A stretch of 64,000 bases of DNA from Synechococcus sp. A18-25c (GTDB lineage Bacteria > Cyanobacteriota > Cyanobacteriia > PCC-6307 > Cyanobiaceae): positions 868,001-932,000 of the forward strand of contig NZ_CP047957.1 in NCBI RefSeq assembly GCF_014280035.1, in the 5' to 3' direction. The position numbers and the translations under genes are program-made. This document shows, in pieces, positions 53,571 through 63,881 of the stretch. Within the stretch, counting starts at the first letter, position 1, and every line of letters begins with the position of its first letter. The notes beneath the pieces were generated by a model that was not told the origin of the DNA, searched no databases, and saw nothing but the letters and a program-made list of their open reading frames with translations.

Positions 53571-54947
53571 GTGACCAGCCCACCCTCGGGACGTTCTTCG
53601 GCAGCTCCGACCTGGAAGGTGTTGCTGGCGCTCCTCTCGCTGGTCCTGGCCACCACTGTCTGGGTGCTTGGACTGGTTGACAGTGTCAGCAAGCCATCCG
53701 TCGCGCCTGCTCTCTCTCTTGAGCAGCAGGAGCTGGCTCTGCTGGCTGAGCCGAAGGTGCCAGTACCGCTGCAATCGCTTCTAGTGGGTGCCGATCCCAG
53801 CGCTGCTCTGCTGAACAGCCTGCGCCAAATCCCTCTCGATCGGCTTGATGAGCGTCAGAGGCTGCTCTTCGCCGCATTGGAGTCCGACCCCGAGCATCTC
53901 CGCACACTTCAGCAGGCTGCGCCTCGCGCCGATGCATTCGCCGAGCTTCAGAAGGCCCTGACGGATCCCGGTGCCCGCGATGTTTCGGTCGACGATCGCG
54001 CCAGGTTGCTGAGTCAGGCTCCTGATCCGCTGGTCCGTCGGTTGGCCTGTGAGGCCTTGGGTGGTGATCTCACGTCATGTCTTGACCCCCGATCGGCAAG
54101 TGCAGCGGCCAGGCGGCTGGTGATCAGTGAGCTTCTGCCGTTGTTGGCGCTGCTGCTCGGGGGGCTCTTGCTGATCCGTCATCTTTGGCTGCTGTTCCGC
54201 CGCCGCCTTGCCCCTTGGCCTGCGCTCGTCGCACCACCCCTTGCACCGTTGGACATGGTGCTGCTGGTGGCCGGTGGATTCGTGGTGCTCGGCGAGGTGC
54301 TGGCGCCTCTCGTGGTGTTGCCTGTGGCCGGGCTGGTCACCCGAGGGCTTGCTGCACCTCTTTCCCAGGGCATCACCGTGCTGTTCGGCTACGTCGCGTT
54401 GGCGGTTCCGCCGCTGCTGATCCTGCGCCAGCAGCTCAGAACGTGCGATCCGTCACCACCTCCTTCCGGCGGTTGGTTGCAGTGGCGTTTGCAGCCTTTC
54501 GGAACAGCTGTGCTACAGGCCTTGCGAGGTTGGCTGATGGTGATGCCTCCCGTCGTGCTGACGGGTTGGTTGGTGTCTCGGGTGATCGGTGACCAGGGCG
54601 GCAGCAATCCCCTGCTGGAAATCGTGCTGACCAGCAACAGTTCCCTGGCCCTGCTCCTGCTCGGCTCCACAATCGTGGTGCTGGCGCCGCTGTTCGAGGA
54701 AACCATTTTCCGCGGTGTGCTGCTGCCTGTGCTTGGGCGGTCGCTTGGCCGAGCCGGCGCCGTGATTGTGAGTGCCTTGGTGTTTGCGGTCGCACATCTC
54801 AGCCTTGGTGAACTGCCGCCACTGCTGGTGCTGGGTCTGGGCTTGGGGTTGTTGCGGCTGAGCACCGGGCGCCTGCTCCCCTGCGTGGTGATGCATGCGC
54901 TCTGGAACGGGGTGACCTTCCTGAACCTTCTCCTGCTGGGCAGCTGA
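53571..54947 (+). CDS. CPBP (Rce1/CAAX) family intramembrane protease
   Basis: 458 residues from GTG 53571; a TTG at 53562 is also open. A membrane anchor, then an Ala/Leu-rich soluble region of about 130 residues, then about seven membrane helices. The three CPBP motifs are present: FEETIFRGVLLP (Glu-Glu and Arg), VFAVAHLSLG (His) and MHALWNG (His/Asn). Members cleave prenylated proteins in eukaryotes or serve bacteriocin immunity and membrane proteolysis. The periplasm-facing loop is unusually large. Confidence 0.9.
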   Translation: MTSPPSGRSSAAPTWKVLLALLSLVLATTVWVLGLVDSVSKPSVAPALSLEQQELALLAEPKVPVPLQSLLVGADPSAALLNSLRQIPLDRLDERQRLLFAALESDPEHLRTLQQAAPRADAFAELQKALTDPGARDVSVDDRARLLSQAPDPLVRRLACEALGGDLTSCLDPRSASAAARRLVISELLPLLALLLGGLLLIRHLWLLFRRRLAPWPALVAPPLAPLDMVLLVAGGFVVLGEVLAPLVVLPVAGLVTRGLAAPLSQGITVLFGYVALAVPPLLILRQQLRTCDPSPPPSGGWLQWRLQPFGTAVLQALRGWLMVMPPVVLTGWLVSRVIGDQGGSNPLLEIVLTSNSSLALLLLGSTIVVLAPLFEETIFRGVLLPVLGRSLGRAGAVIVSALVFAVAHLSLGELPPLLVLGLGLGLLRLSTGRLLPCVVMHALWNGVTFLNLLLLGS

Positions 54948-54998
54948 GCGAATCTTCAGTCCTGGTCAAGGTTTCGGCCTTGCGGTGCCCCGTCCCAG

Positions 54999-55487
54999 AT
55001 GGTTAACTGGCGCATTGATCAAACCTTGTCCGTGGTCGCGGTTCCGCAATCTCAACCGTCGTCCACGCAACGACCGGTCGCTACAGGGGCTCTTGAAGTT
55101 ATTCAGGGGTCCCTCTCGGCCCGTCGTGTTGCCCGGCAGTCGCCCCTGCTGGCAGGTCTTCATCGTGCTGCCGATGGAAGCTTGATCGGCGTGTTCGCGG
55201 CTGTGCTGGTGCTGAGTGGCCTCACCTTGCATTGGCAGCATCGCTGGACCCTGGCGTTTCGCCAGTTGGAGATGACCCGTGAGATGGCCCATCGACTGAC
55301 GGAATCCACGGCGATGCTTGAACGTCATCTTCTGGAACGCTCCAGTGGACCTCGCCAGATGGTCCCCACCACCGTCGCCAATTTGGTGTATCTCGATCGT
55401 CCCAGCTTTAATGCCGCTGAGCCTCCGGCTGACCATCTGGCCATGCTCGGATCGTTTATGGACCAACCCATTCGGCACGGCTACTGA
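54999..55487 (+). CDS. FtsL-like small division protein (by position)
   Basis: 162 residues with one membrane helix (SLIGVFAAVLVLSGLTLHWQ) followed by a coiled-coil-prone segment (LEMTREMAHRLTESTAMLER) and a soluble end. It ends five bases before ftsI. This is the layout of FtsL, the small bitopic partner that precedes ftsI in many bacteria. Sequence identity with FtsL is not evident, as usual for this fast-changing family. Confidence 0.6.
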   Translation: MVNWRIDQTLSVVAVPQSQPSSTQRPVATGALEVIQGSLSARRVARQSPLLAGLHRAADGSLIGVFAAVLVLSGLTLHWQHRWTLAFRQLEMTREMAHRLTESTAMLERHLLERSSGPRQMVPTTVANLVYLDRPSFNAAEPPADHLAMLGSFMDQPIRHGY

Positions 55488-55491
55488 GTTG

Positions 55492-57297
55492 ATGGGTCGC
55501 ACCGATCAGTCTCGCCGCACTTCTGGTCAACGCTCGCGCAGGCGTGTGGTGCCCCTCGAGCCGGTTCCACCCGGACGCATGCGATCCGTGTTTGCCCTGT
55601 TGTGTCTGGGATTGATCGGATTGATGGGGCGGATGGCCTGGTTGCAGGTCTTTCAGGCCACAGAACTGGAAGCCCGGGCGCGATCCGTGCAGACGCAGCG
55701 CACCCAACCGCTGGGGACTCGGCGACCGATCGTCGACCGCACAGGGCGACTGGTGGCCTTGGATGAGGAGCGCTATCGCCTTTGGCTGCACCCCCGCTAC
55801 TTCAACTTGCCAGGCGATGAACCGACCCTGATCCGGCCGCCGGCCGATGTGGCGGCTCGCCTGGCTCCGTTGCTTCCTCTGTCTGAGGAAGAGATTCTGC
55901 AGCGCATGGGTGATCGCCCATCCGGGATCAAGCTCATGGATGGTCTAGACCCGGAGACCGCCACCACGATCAAGGCTGAAGGCATCAGCGGTGTTGATCT
56001 CGAGTCGTATCCCCATCGGGTTTATCCCCAAGGTGAACTGTTCGCCAATGTCGTTGGATTTCTGAATCAGGACCGCGAACCCCAGGCCGGTCTCGAACAG
56101 AGCCGTCATGAGGATCTGCAACGCCACGAGCAGGCCCGCAGTCTGCGTCGTGGTGCCGATGGCACACCGTTGCCGGACAATCTCGCTGCCGGTGTCTTCT
56201 TTGGGGATGACCTGAGGCTTCAACTCACCTTGGACGCCCGTCTTCAGGCTGTGGCGGCGAAGGCACTGGCGGATCAAGTCAAGGCCTGGAAAGCCCAGAA
56301 GGGTGTCGCGATTGTGATGGACGTCACCAATGGCGAGTTGCTGGCGCTGGCCTCGGTGCCCACGTATGACCCCAACAACTATTGGAGTTTTCCGACAGCC
56401 CGTTTCCGTGAGTGGTCTGTGCAGGATCTCTATGAGCCTGGCTCCACCTTCAAGCCGATCAATCTGGCCTTGGCGCTTCAGGAGGGCGTGATTGAGGCAT
56501 CGGGTCGTGTGAATGACAATGGTTCGGTCACCATCGGTGGTTGGCCGATCAACAATCACGACCGCAGGGCCAATGGTCTGATCGATTACGCCACCGTTCT
56601 GCAGGTGTCCAGCAACGTGGGCATGGTCAAGGCCATGGGGAATCTTCCCTCGTCCACCTATTGGGACTGGATGAGTCGACTCGGCCTGGATGCAAGGCCA
56701 GATACGGACCTTCCCGGGGCGGTCGCCGGACAGATCAAGACGAAGGAGCAGTTCACCACGCAACCGATTGAACCCGCGACTGCGTCCTTCGGGCAGGGCT
56801 TCTCGCTGACTCCGTTGAAATTGGTGCAGCTTCATGCGCTGTTGGCGAATGGTGGGCGTCTGGTCAGTCCGCATATCACCCGGGGGCTGAGAGCTGGTGA
56901 TGCCCTCGCACCACCTGGATCCCGCCGGGGCAAAGCATTGCTGGACCCTGAGGTCACCCGAACCGTGCTCGCCTGGATGGAGTCAGTGGTCGAGCAGGGC
57001 AGTGGCCAAGGGGTGAAAACACCTGGCTACCGGATTGGTGGAAAGACGGGGACGGCTCAGAAGGCGCTCAATGGTGTGTACGTGCCGGGGGCTTTGATAT
57101 GCAGTTTTGTGGCCACCCTGCCCGTTGAGGACCCTCGGTATGTGGTGCTGGTCGTGGTTGATGAGCCAAAAGGAGACAACGCCTACGGCTCAACTGTGGC
57201 CCTTCCCGTGGCCAAATCGATCATCGATGGTTTGCTGGTGATCGAGAAGGTTCCACCCAGCAGTGCCTCCAGCACAATCTCAACTAAAGGCGGTTGA
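55492..57297 (+). CDS. ftsI: Peptidoglycan D,D-transpeptidase FtsI/PBP3
   Basis: 601 residues from ATG 55492. A short cytosolic basic part and one membrane helix (VFALLCLGLIGLMGRMAWLQ), a dimerisation domain with RPIVDRTGRLVALDEERYRL, then the transpeptidase: EPGSTFKPINLALAL (Ser-x-x-Lys), SSNVG (Ser-x-Asn) and KTGTAQKA (Lys-Thr-Gly). No PASTA domain. It cross-links septal wall. A longer upstream frame overlaps the FtsL-like gene and is not used. Confidence 0.94.
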   Translation: MGRTDQSRRTSGQRSRRRVVPLEPVPPGRMRSVFALLCLGLIGLMGRMAWLQVFQATELEARARSVQTQRTQPLGTRRPIVDRTGRLVALDEERYRLWLHPRYFNLPGDEPTLIRPPADVAARLAPLLPLSEEEILQRMGDRPSGIKLMDGLDPETATTIKAEGISGVDLESYPHRVYPQGELFANVVGFLNQDREPQAGLEQSRHEDLQRHEQARSLRRGADGTPLPDNLAAGVFFGDDLRLQLTLDARLQAVAAKALADQVKAWKAQKGVAIVMDVTNGELLALASVPTYDPNNYWSFPTARFREWSVQDLYEPGSTFKPINLALALQEGVIEASGRVNDNGSVTIGGWPINNHDRRANGLIDYATVLQVSSNVGMVKAMGNLPSSTYWDWMSRLGLDARPDTDLPGAVAGQIKTKEQFTTQPIEPATASFGQGFSLTPLKLVQLHALLANGGRLVSPHITRGLRAGDALAPPGSRRGKALLDPEVTRTVLAWMESVVEQGSGQGVKTPGYRIGGKTGTAQKALNGVYVPGALICSFVATLPVEDPRYVVLVVVDEPKGDNAYGSTVALPVAKSIIDGLLVIEKVPPSSASSTISTKGG

Positions 57298-57390
57298 TCG
57301 GCTGAGTCTGCACAACAATCCAACAGAAAATCTGCCGATGCCAGCACAAAAAAACGCCTGTACGTTACGGACATCAAGCCCTTCAACGTC

Positions 57391-58563
57391 ATGGCCACTC
57401 TTCTAGAGCAGCTTTCCGAAATGACCGTCGTGGTGGCGGACACCGGTGATCTCGAAGCGATCCGCAAGTTCACACCTCGAGATGCGACCACCAACCCTTC
57501 GCTGATTCTCGCGGCTGCCCAGATACCCGATTATCAGAGCCTGATTGATGAATCCCTCCGTTCGTCACGTCATCTGATGGGCGAAAACGCTCCTGTTGAG
57601 CAGGTCGTGCGTGAAGCTCTTGATGAAATCAGCGTGATCTTTGGCAAGGAGATTCTGAAGATCGTGCCTCGCCGGGTTTCTACGGAAGTGGATGCTCGCT
57701 TGAGCTTCGACACCGAAGCCACCATTGAGAAAGGCCGCAAACTCATTCGCCTCTACAACGATGCGGGCATCAGTAACGACCGGGTGTTGATCAAAATTGC
57801 TTCTACCTGGGAAGGCATCAAAGCGGCCGAAGTTCTGGAGAAAGAAGGCATTCATTGCAACCTCACGTTGCTGTTCGGTTTCGGTCAAGCCGTGGCCTGT
57901 GCCGAGGCCGGTGTCACCTTGATCTCTCCCTTCGTTGGGCGCATCCTGGATTGGTACAAGGCTGAGACCGGGCGCGATTCCTATCCAGGTCCTGAGGATC
58001 CAGGGGTCTTGTCTGTGACAAGGATCTTCAACTATTTCAAGTCGTACGGCTACAGCACCGAGGTGATGGGAGCGAGCTTCCGGAACATCGATGAGATCAC
58101 CGAGCTTGCCGGTTGTGATCTGCTTACGATCTCACCCAAGTTGCTGGATCAGCTGCGATCCAGTGAGGCGGTTCTCACCCGCAAACTCGATGCTGACAAC
58201 CCCGCTGGCGGTGAACCTCAGATTCATGTCGACCATGAATCGTTCCAAACGATGATGGCCTCGGATCGCATGGCCACCGACAAGTTGTCGGAGGGGATCA
58301 AAGGTTTCAGTAAAGCGATCGAAACCCTCGAAAGCATGCTGGCCCATCGTCTCGCTGAACTCGAAGGGGGGCACGCGTTCGGCCATGCCGTGCAAGAGAT
58401 CTTTCTGCTCAATGACATGAACGGTGATGGATCCATCACGCGGGATGAATGGTTGGGAACTGACGCCGTCTTCGATGCCCTGGACCTTGACCACGATGGA
58501 CTTCTGTCACAGGAGGACGTGCGCAGAGGCTTTGGTGCCGCACTCTCACTGACAACGGCCTGA
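57391..58563 (+). CDS. tal: Transaldolase with C-terminal EF-hand pair
   Basis: 390 residues. The TalB-type barrel includes [17 protein letters not shown], the Schiff-base Lys135 in [19 protein letters not shown] and [17 protein letters not shown]. It moves three-carbon units in the oxidative pentose phosphate pathway. After the barrel are two EF-hand loops: [12 protein letters not shown] (342-353) and [12 protein letters not shown] (365-376), each with canonical Asp/Glu calcium ligands. The EF-hand pair is known from cyanobacterial transaldolases, and its role is not clear. Confidence 0.95.
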   Translation: MATLLEQLSEMTVVVADTGDLEAIRKFTPRDATTNPSLILAAAQIPDYQSLIDESLRSSRHLMGENAPVEQVVREALDEISVIFGKEILKIVPRRVSTEVDARLSFDTEATIEKGRKLIRLYNDAGISNDRVLIKIASTWEGIKAAEVLEKEGIHCNLTLLFGFGQAVACAEAGVTLISPFVGRILDWYKAETGRDSYPGPEDPGVLSVTRIFNYFKSYGYSTEVMGASFRNIDEITELAGCDLLTISPKLLDQLRSSEAVLTRKLDADNPAGGEPQIHVDHESFQTMMASDRMATDKLSEGIKGFSKAIETLESMLAHRLAELEGGHAFGHAVQEIFLLNDMNGDGSITRDEWLGTDAVFDALDLDHDGLLSQEDVRRGFGAALSLTTA

Positions 58564-58587
58564 CGGCCCCTCGATCGCCCTTTGCCT

Positions 58588-58974
58588 GTGAACGCTCTCG
58601 ACACCATGCGTGCTCTTGCTCAGACGAGCGAGGTTCGCAGTGTCGGAGCAGGTGGCATCATCTTTCGTGCCGATGATCCGGGTACCTCGATGTTCGGGGT
58701 GCTTGAGGGCACCGTGCGATTGTCCTGGACTAACGACAACGGTCAACAGGGCTATGAGGTGATTGAGGCCGGGAATGTCTTTGGCGCCGGTGCCCTGGTG
58801 ATGGATGGTCATCGACGACTGAGCACGGCTCAGGCGGAAAAGGATTGCCGTCTCATCGAGATGAATCGCGAGAAGTTCCTGTTCGCTGTGCAGGAAGCCC
58901 CAATGTTTGCCATTGAATTGTTGGCTTCGGTGGATGAACGACTTCGTGATCTCAAGATCACCTCTCAGCTCTGA
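58588..58974 (+). CDS. Cyclic-nucleotide-binding-domain protein lacking HTH
   Basis: 128 residues from GTG 58588 (a TTG at 58582 is also open). A Crp-like beta-roll: GGIIFRADDPGTSMFGVLEG, IEAGNVFGAGALVMDGHRR, then ENFxF-like MNREKFLFAVQEAPM. The phosphate-binding cassette arginine/serine pattern is incomplete. The dimer helix is short and the C-terminal DNA-binding domain is absent. It may sense a ligand and act by protein contact. 24 bases after tal. Confidence 0.8.
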   Translation: MNALDTMRALAQTSEVRSVGAGGIIFRADDPGTSMFGVLEGTVRLSWTNDNGQQGYEVIEAGNVFGAGALVMDGHRRLSTAQAEKDCRLIEMNREKFLFAVQEAPMFAIELLASVDERLRDLKITSQL

Positions 58975-59024
58975 TTTCAGGCTGTTTAGGGTCGAGACCC
59001 CAACAGCCGAACGCTTCGTCTCCG

Positions 59025-60497
59025 ATGACCCTCCAGCTGGTCTGGTTCAAGCGTGATTTGCGATGGGTGGATCACCAACCCTTGATCCAGGCCCTGGAGA
59101 GAGGTCCTGTGTTGCCGCTCTACATCGTGGAGCCTGAGTTCTGGCGGCAACCCGATGCTTCGGGCCGGCAGTTTGCCTTTTGCAGAGAAGCACTCATCGA
59201 TCTACGTGGCGGGCTTGCTGCTCTAGGTCAGCCGTTGGTGGTGCGCTGTGGTGACGCAGTGGAGGTGCTGGAACGTGCCCGTTGCCAGTTGGGCATTGAG
59301 GCCCTGTGGAGCCATGAAGAGACAGGTAACGACTGGACCTATGCCCGCGATCGGCGTGTGGCGGCCTGGGCCAAGGAGCAGGGCATCCCTTGGCGGGAGA
59401 TCCCCCAGTTTGGCGTCACCCGACGGATGCGCTCCCGCAGGGGATGGGCCCAGCGCTGGGAAGCGCGGATGGGGGAGCCACTCACACCATCGCCTGTCTC
59501 CCTGACACCTCTGCCGACGGTCTCCCCCGGAGACCTGCCGGACGCAACGGCACTCGCACTCCCGGCGGATCCTTGCCCCCATCGACAAACCGGTGGTCGG
59601 CACCAGGGGCTGAGAGAACTGGAGGATTTCATCGAGCGTCGGGTGCAGCGCTACTGCAGTTCCATCTCAAGCCCGAACCGGGCGTTCACGGGTTGTTCCC
59701 GCCTTTCGGCCTATCTCACCTGGGGGTGCCTGTCGATGCGTGAGGTGTTGCAGCGCAGTCGAGAGGTGTCCGGCCGCGGCGCGAGCAGCTTCGGATCTCG
59801 TCTGCACTGGCATTGTCATTTCATTCAGAAGCTGGAAGATCAACCACCGATCGAATGGCAGGATTTTCATCCGTTCATGCGCGGCATTCGCCCCTTGGAT
59901 CCTGAACGGCTGGCTGCCTGGGCGCAGGGGCGCACCGGGGTGCCTTTTGTGGATGCCTGCATGCGTGCGTTGCGAGCCCATGGCTGGATCAACTTCCGCA
60001 TGCGAGCCATGCTCATGTCGTTCGCCAGTTACAACCTCTGGCTTCCCTGGAGAGACAGCGGTCTGCATCTCGCCCGTCAGTTCGTTGATTACGAACCGGG
60101 AATTCACTGGAGCCAGTGCCAGATGCAGTCAGGCAGCACCTCCATCAACACCATCAGGATTTACAACCCGATCAAGCAGGGGCTCGACCACGATCCAGAT
60201 GGGGTGTTCATCCGGCGTTGGTGTCCGGAATTGGCCGATGTTCCCTCCGTGCATTTGCATGAGCCGTGGGGACTCGGTGGTTCCTTGCCACCCCCGATCG
60301 TGGATTGTGCTCAGTCAGCCCGGGAGGCCAAGGATCGCATCTTCGCCATTCGACGTTCAGCTGGCTTCGATCGTCATGCGGATGCCATTCAGCGTCGCCA
60401 TGGATCGAGGCGTGCTGGCCTTCCTTCGACATCCAGGCGCCGCTCGCGACGTCAGGTCGACGATCCGAATGCGCAGCAACTCACCCTTGAGCTTTAA
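59025..60497 (+). CDS. Photolyase/cryptochrome-family flavoprotein
   Basis: 490 residues. The photolyase alpha/beta domain (LQLVWFKRDLRWVDHQPLIQ) and the FAD domain (LHWHCHFIQKLEDQP, WINFRMRAMLMSFASYNLW, EPGIHWSQCQMQSGSTSINT then RIYNPIKQG) are complete. The INFRMR and QCQMQSGSTSINT blocks differ from classic CPD photolyases (INNRMRM, WQWAASTGTD), so this belongs to a cryptochrome-like branch, and its repair activity is unproven. A basic tail (SRRAGLPSTSRRRSRRQ) ends it. Overlaps GGR by four bases. Confidence 0.9.
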   Translation: MTLQLVWFKRDLRWVDHQPLIQALERGPVLPLYIVEPEFWRQPDASGRQFAFCREALIDLRGGLAALGQPLVVRCGDAVEVLERARCQLGIEALWSHEETGNDWTYARDRRVAAWAKEQGIPWREIPQFGVTRRMRSRRGWAQRWEARMGEPLTPSPVSLTPLPTVSPGDLPDATALALPADPCPHRQTGGRHQGLRELEDFIERRVQRYCSSISSPNRAFTGCSRLSAYLTWGCLSMREVLQRSREVSGRGASSFGSRLHWHCHFIQKLEDQPPIEWQDFHPFMRGIRPLDPERLAAWAQGRTGVPFVDACMRALRAHGWINFRMRAMLMSFASYNLWLPWRDSGLHLARQFVDYEPGIHWSQCQMQSGSTSINTIRIYNPIKQGLDHDPDGVFIRRWCPELADVPSVHLHEPWGLGGSLPPPIVDCAQSAREAKDRIFAIRRSAGFDRHADAIQRRHGSRRAGLPSTSRRRSRRQVDDPNAQQLTLEL

Positions 60498-61639
60498 CGA
60501 CGTTTCAGCAATAAACGTTTAATCACTCGCTGGGCGATGTCGCCATATCCCATCTCACCGGAAAGGATTTGGGCGATTCTCTGAGGAGCCGTCGGGCGTT
60601 TAATGCCCAGCTGATAGCCAACCCCAGGAAAGCGATAAAAAACCTGAGCGATGCGACGACCCCAGGCCATCGACTCGCCCCACCGATGTCGCATGGCTTG
60701 GCTGTAACCACGCAGATCATCCTGGTTGCCGCGGAGCCACTGGTCGAGGTGTTGGGCCGCTTCGCAACCGCTCATCAAGGCGGGTCGTAAGCCTTCGGCA
60801 AGAAAGGGATCGCACAGTGACGCCGCATCCCCGACCACCACGATTCCATTGCCATCAATGCGGTGGTGGCCGTTCCAGACCCGCAGCTGGCCGCGCTGGC
60901 GGATTCCCGCGTCAGGGGCAAAACCGAGATCGGGCAAGAGCTTCGCCAGCACCGCCTCCGGGTCGGCATCCTGGCGTCCGATGAAGCTCCCAACCCCGAT
61001 GTTCACGCCACCAGCCACCGGAAAGGCCCAAGCGAACCCCTGCTTCACCAGGCCGAATTCAAATCGGGTGGTTCCATCAGCGAGATGGCCTTGCCCTTCG
61101 AGTCGTACCGACATGGTGGTGGCGGTCTGCACCTGTTTGGCTCCAAGCCCGAGACGTTGCGGCCATGGTGAAGAGGAACCGTCAGCGATCACCACGGCTT
61201 TGCAGCGCCAGCGCCGACCGTCGATGGCTTTGACCTGCCAGAACTCTTGGTTGCGGATGACATCGTCGACATCCACACCATCGATGCGTTCGGCTCCGGC
61301 TTGGCAGGCTTGTTCGGCCAACAGCTGATCAAGCTTCTCCCGCCGCACAATCCAGAAGGGTGCATCTCCCGGCAGTTCAGCCACCACAGGGTCGCTGAGG
61401 CACCAGCTGAAATCGACTCTCCGGATCACTTGCTCGACAGCAGGCTCCAGGGAGAACGGGAACCACTGCTGGACCGACGCAGCCATGCCACCGCCGCAGG
61501 GTTTGATCCGCGTTTCATGATCCTTCTCAAGCAGAAGAATGTCGTGGCCGGCTGCGGCCAGATGGGCAGCTGCTGCGCCGCCGGCGGCGCCGGATCCGAC
61601 GATGACAACATCGCGGATCCGCTGATCAGATCCGTTCAA
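60494..61639 (-). CDS. Geranylgeranyl-reductase-family flavoprotein
   Basis: 381 residues. FAD Rossmann site [20 protein letters not shown], then [29 protein letters not shown] and the second FAD site [20 protein letters not shown] (G-D-A-A). This matches the GGR/ChlP family, but it is more divergent than ChlP, so it may reduce another isoprenoid. Its start overlaps the end of frr by four bases: pyrH-frr-GGR is one unit. Confidence 0.85.
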   Translation of the reverse strand: MNGSDQRIRDVVIVGSGAAGGAAAAHLAAAGHDILLLEKDHETRIKPCGGGMAASVQQWFPFSLEPAVEQVIRRVDFSWCLSDPVVAELPGDAPFWIVRREKLDQLLAEQACQAGAERIDGVDVDDVIRNQEFWQVKAIDGRRWRCKAVVIADGSSSPWPQRLGLGAKQVQTATTMSVRLEGQGHLADGTTRFEFGLVKQGFAWAFPVAGGVNIGVGSFIGRQDADPEAVLAKLLPDLGFAPDAGIRQRGQLRVWNGHHRIDGNGIVVVGDAASLCDPFLAEGLRPALMSGCEAAQHLDQWLRGNQDDLRGYSQAMRHRWGESMAWGRRIAQVFYRFPGVGYQLGIKRPTAPQRIAQILSGEMGYGDIAQRVIKRLLLKRR

Positions 61640-62184
61640 ACCTTGAGAATGTCAGCTTCCTTGTCGCCGAGGTGCTTCTCCAACTCCGCGATGAACTTGT
61701 CGAGCACTTTCTGCACGGCATCTTGTTCATCACGGCTTTGATCTTCACTGAAATCGCCGTCTTTTTCCTTCTTTTTGATCTTGTCGATCGCATCGCGGCG
61801 AAGATTGCGAAGCGCCACCTTGCCTTCTTCGGCGTATTTGGAGGCCAGTTTGCAGAACTCTTTACGACGTTCCTCCGTGAGCGGCGGCACATTGATCCGA
61901 ATCACTTTGCCGTCGTTGTTGGGTGTGAAACCCAGTTCGCTCATGGCGATGGCCTTTTCGATTGAGGCCAGGGCGCTGATGTCGAAGGGCTGGATCTGGA
62001 TGGTCTGGGAGTCTGGTGTCGACAGCGTCGCCAGCGATTTCAGAGGTGTATCAGCTCCGTAGTACTCGACGCTGATGCGATCCAATAGGGATGCGTTAGC
62101 TCGACCGGTGCGGATCGTGTTGAAGTTGCGCTGGGTGGCTTCCACCGACTTGCGCATGCTGGATTCGAGCTCGGGATGAGACAT
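61636..62184 (-). CDS. frr: Ribosome recycling factor
   Basis: 182 residues. It releases ribosomes after termination together with EF-G. Family pattern: [47 protein letters not shown] and [23 protein letters not shown] 62184 lies eight bases after the end of pyrH on the same strand, the classical pyrH-frr order. Confidence 0.97.
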   Translation of the reverse strand: MSHPELESSMRKSVEATQRNFNTIRTGRANASLLDRISVEYYGADTPLKSLATLSTPDSQTIQIQPFDISALASIEKAIAMSELGFTPNNDGKVIRINVPPLTEERRKEFCKLASKYAEEGKVALRNLRRDAIDKIKKKEKDGDFSEDQSRDEQDAVQKVLDKFIAELEKHLGDKEADILKV

Positions 62185-62192
62185 GACGTTGA

Positions 62193-62900
62193 TTAATTGC
62201 TGATGCGTGAACCAATGGGTTCGCCCGCGACGGCTCGGCCAATGTTGCCGGCTTCAAACAGATTGAAGACCACGATTGGGATGTTGTTGTCTTTGCAGAG
62301 GGCGATAGCCGTGCTGTCCATCACCGCCAATTCTCCGCTGAGCACCTGTTGGAACGTCAACTGCTCGTAGCGCACCGCATCAGCATGTTTTTCGGGGTCC
62401 TTGTCGTATACCCCATCCACTTTCGTGGCTTTGAAGACGACATCAGCACTGATTTCGGCAGCGCGCAGGGCCGCCGTGGTGTCGGTGGTGAAGAAGGGGT
62501 TGCCGCAGCCGGCCCCAAAGACCACAACCCTTCCTTTTTCCAGATGGCGAATGGCTTTCCTGCGGATGTAAGGCTCTGCCACCTCCTGCATGCCGATGGC
62601 GGTCTGAACGCGGGTCGGCACACCTGCCTGTTCCAAGCCATCCTGCAGCGTGATGGCGTTCATGACAGTGGCCAGCATTCCGACGTAATCGGCCGTAGCA
62701 CGATCCATGCCAGCCGCTGAACCTTTGAGGCCGCGAAAGATGTTGCCCCCGCCCACAACGATGGCCAGCTGAGTGCCACCCTCGATCACTTTGGCGACAT
62801 CTGCAGCAATGGACTGAACAATGGCTGGGTCAATTCCGTAGCCCTGATCTCCCATCAGCGCTTCACCGCTGAGTTTCAGGAGTGCACGCGCGTAGGCCAT
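62193..62900 (-). CDS. pyrH: Uridylate kinase
   Basis: 235 residues. It phosphorylates [63 protein letters not shown]-like stretch and [19 protein letters not shown] are typical of the hexameric bacterial enzyme. First gene of the unit with frr and the GGR-like gene. Confidence 0.97.
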   Translation of the reverse strand: MAYARALLKLSGEALMGDQGYGIDPAIVQSIAADVAKVIEGGTQLAIVVGGGNIFRGLKGSAAGMDRATADYVGMLATVMNAITLQDGLEQAGVPTRVQTAIGMQEVAEPYIRRKAIRHLEKGRVVVFGAGCGNPFFTTDTTAALRAAEISADVVFKATKVDGVYDKDPEKHADAVRYEQLTFQQVLSGELAVMDSTAIALCKDNNIPIVVFNLFEAGNIGRAVAGEPIGSRISN

Positions 62901-62993
62901 TCAGTCACCTGATCCCGCTGACAGTAGCAACCGGGATCGGACGGTCACAGCACTGGCGCGCCGCCGCCGTAGCCGCTTCCATGGAGCAACGAT

Positions 62994-63188
62994 GTGAATG
63001 CGATGTCTGAGGAAATCGGTGAGCGCAGTTCCGTGATGGCCCGCCTCACCTTGTCAGCTCTGGACAAGGCCAGTCAGGATCCGTCCTGTTGGCGCGATCC
63101 CGTGGTGCATCGCGCGTTGTTGGTGAGTGGGTTGTCGGTGTTGACCGCCGCTGCAGGGCTGCTTCGTCATGACCTCGAGCAGTCCTGA
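62994..63188 (+). CDS. Small hypothetical protein (64 aa)
   Basis: From GTG 62994 (ATG 63003 also possible). A helical pair: MARLTLSALDKASQDPSCWR and HRALLVSGLSVLTAAAGLLR. The second helix is semi-hydrophobic. Divergent from pyrH, convergent with cobO. Tentative, supported by codon use and by having no competing frame. Confidence 0.5.
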   Translation: MNAMSEEIGERSSVMARLTLSALDKASQDPSCWRDPVVHRALLVSGLSVLTAAAGLLRHDLEQS

Positions 63189-63215
63189 GCGCACGTCAGT
63201 GGGCCAGAGCTCCAT

Positions 63216-63881
63216 CTAGAACTCAATGCCTGCCTGGGCTTTCACGCCTTGTTCGCGGAAGGGATGGTGCACCAGGGTCATTTCGGTCACCAGATCAGCT
63301 GCTTCGATCAGGTCCTTCGGGGCGCCACGACCGGTCACTGCCACGTGGCAAAGCTCGGGGCGTTCTTGCAATCCAGCGATCACCGTGTCGGCCTCGATGT
63401 AACCCAGCTTCAGTGCCACGTTCAATTCATCGAGAAGCACCAGTTTCACCTGGCTGTCGCGCAGATAGCTCAGTGCGGTCTGCCAGGCCTCGCCGACCAG
63501 TTGTTGATCCCGCTGTCTGTTCTGGGTCTCCCAGGTGAAGCCCTCGCCCAGGGCATGCCAGACCACCTGATCTCCAAAGGCCTTGAGCGCCCGCGCTTCC
63601 CCCGGTTCCCAGCCGCCCTTGATGAACTGGATGATTGCCACCCGTTCGCCATGACCCAGGGTTCGCAGAACCAGACCTAAGCCGGCGGTTGTTTTGCCTT
63701 TTCCCTGGCCGGTGAACACCAGGATCAAACCCTTTTCCCTGTTGCGTTCCTCCACCCGCTGCCGCTGCACTTCCTGGCGACGCTCCATGCGTTTGCGGTA
63801 GCCGCTGTCATCGGCCTCAGGGGCAAGGTTGCCTCCCATGCCCAGGTCTGCGGCGGCCTGATCGAGGTTGCTATCGGTCAT
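63216..63881 (-). CDS. cobO: Cob(I)yrinic acid a,c-diamide adenosyltransferase
   Basis: 221 residues. It adds the 5'-deoxyadenosyl group to the corrinoid. P-loop LILVFTGQGKGKTTAGLGLV, IQFIKGGW and LVLLDELNVALKLGYI are family signatures. About 45 charged N-terminal residues precede the P-loop. With cobK it shows that the organism makes adenosyl-corrinoid. Its ATG overlaps the stop of the upstream gene (ATGA). Confidence 0.95.
   Translation of the reverse strand: MTDSNLDQAAADLGMGGNLAPEADDSGYRKRMERRQEVQRQRVEERNREKGLILVFTGQGKGKTTAGLGLVLRTLGHGERVAIIQFIKGGWEPGEARALKAFGDQVVWHALGEGFTWETQNRQRDQQLVGEAWQTALSYLRDSQVKLVLLDELNVALKLGYIEADTVIAGLQERPELCHVAVTGRGAPKDLIEAADLVTEMTLVHHPFREQGVKAQAGIEF

Noticed and set aside
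53393-53680. Forward frame starting upstream of the CPBP protease gene
   Set aside because: The conserved membrane protease is in a different frame beginning at 53571.
55945-56874. A 309-codon reverse frame
   Set aside because: Antisense to ftsI, whose catalytic motifs are complete.
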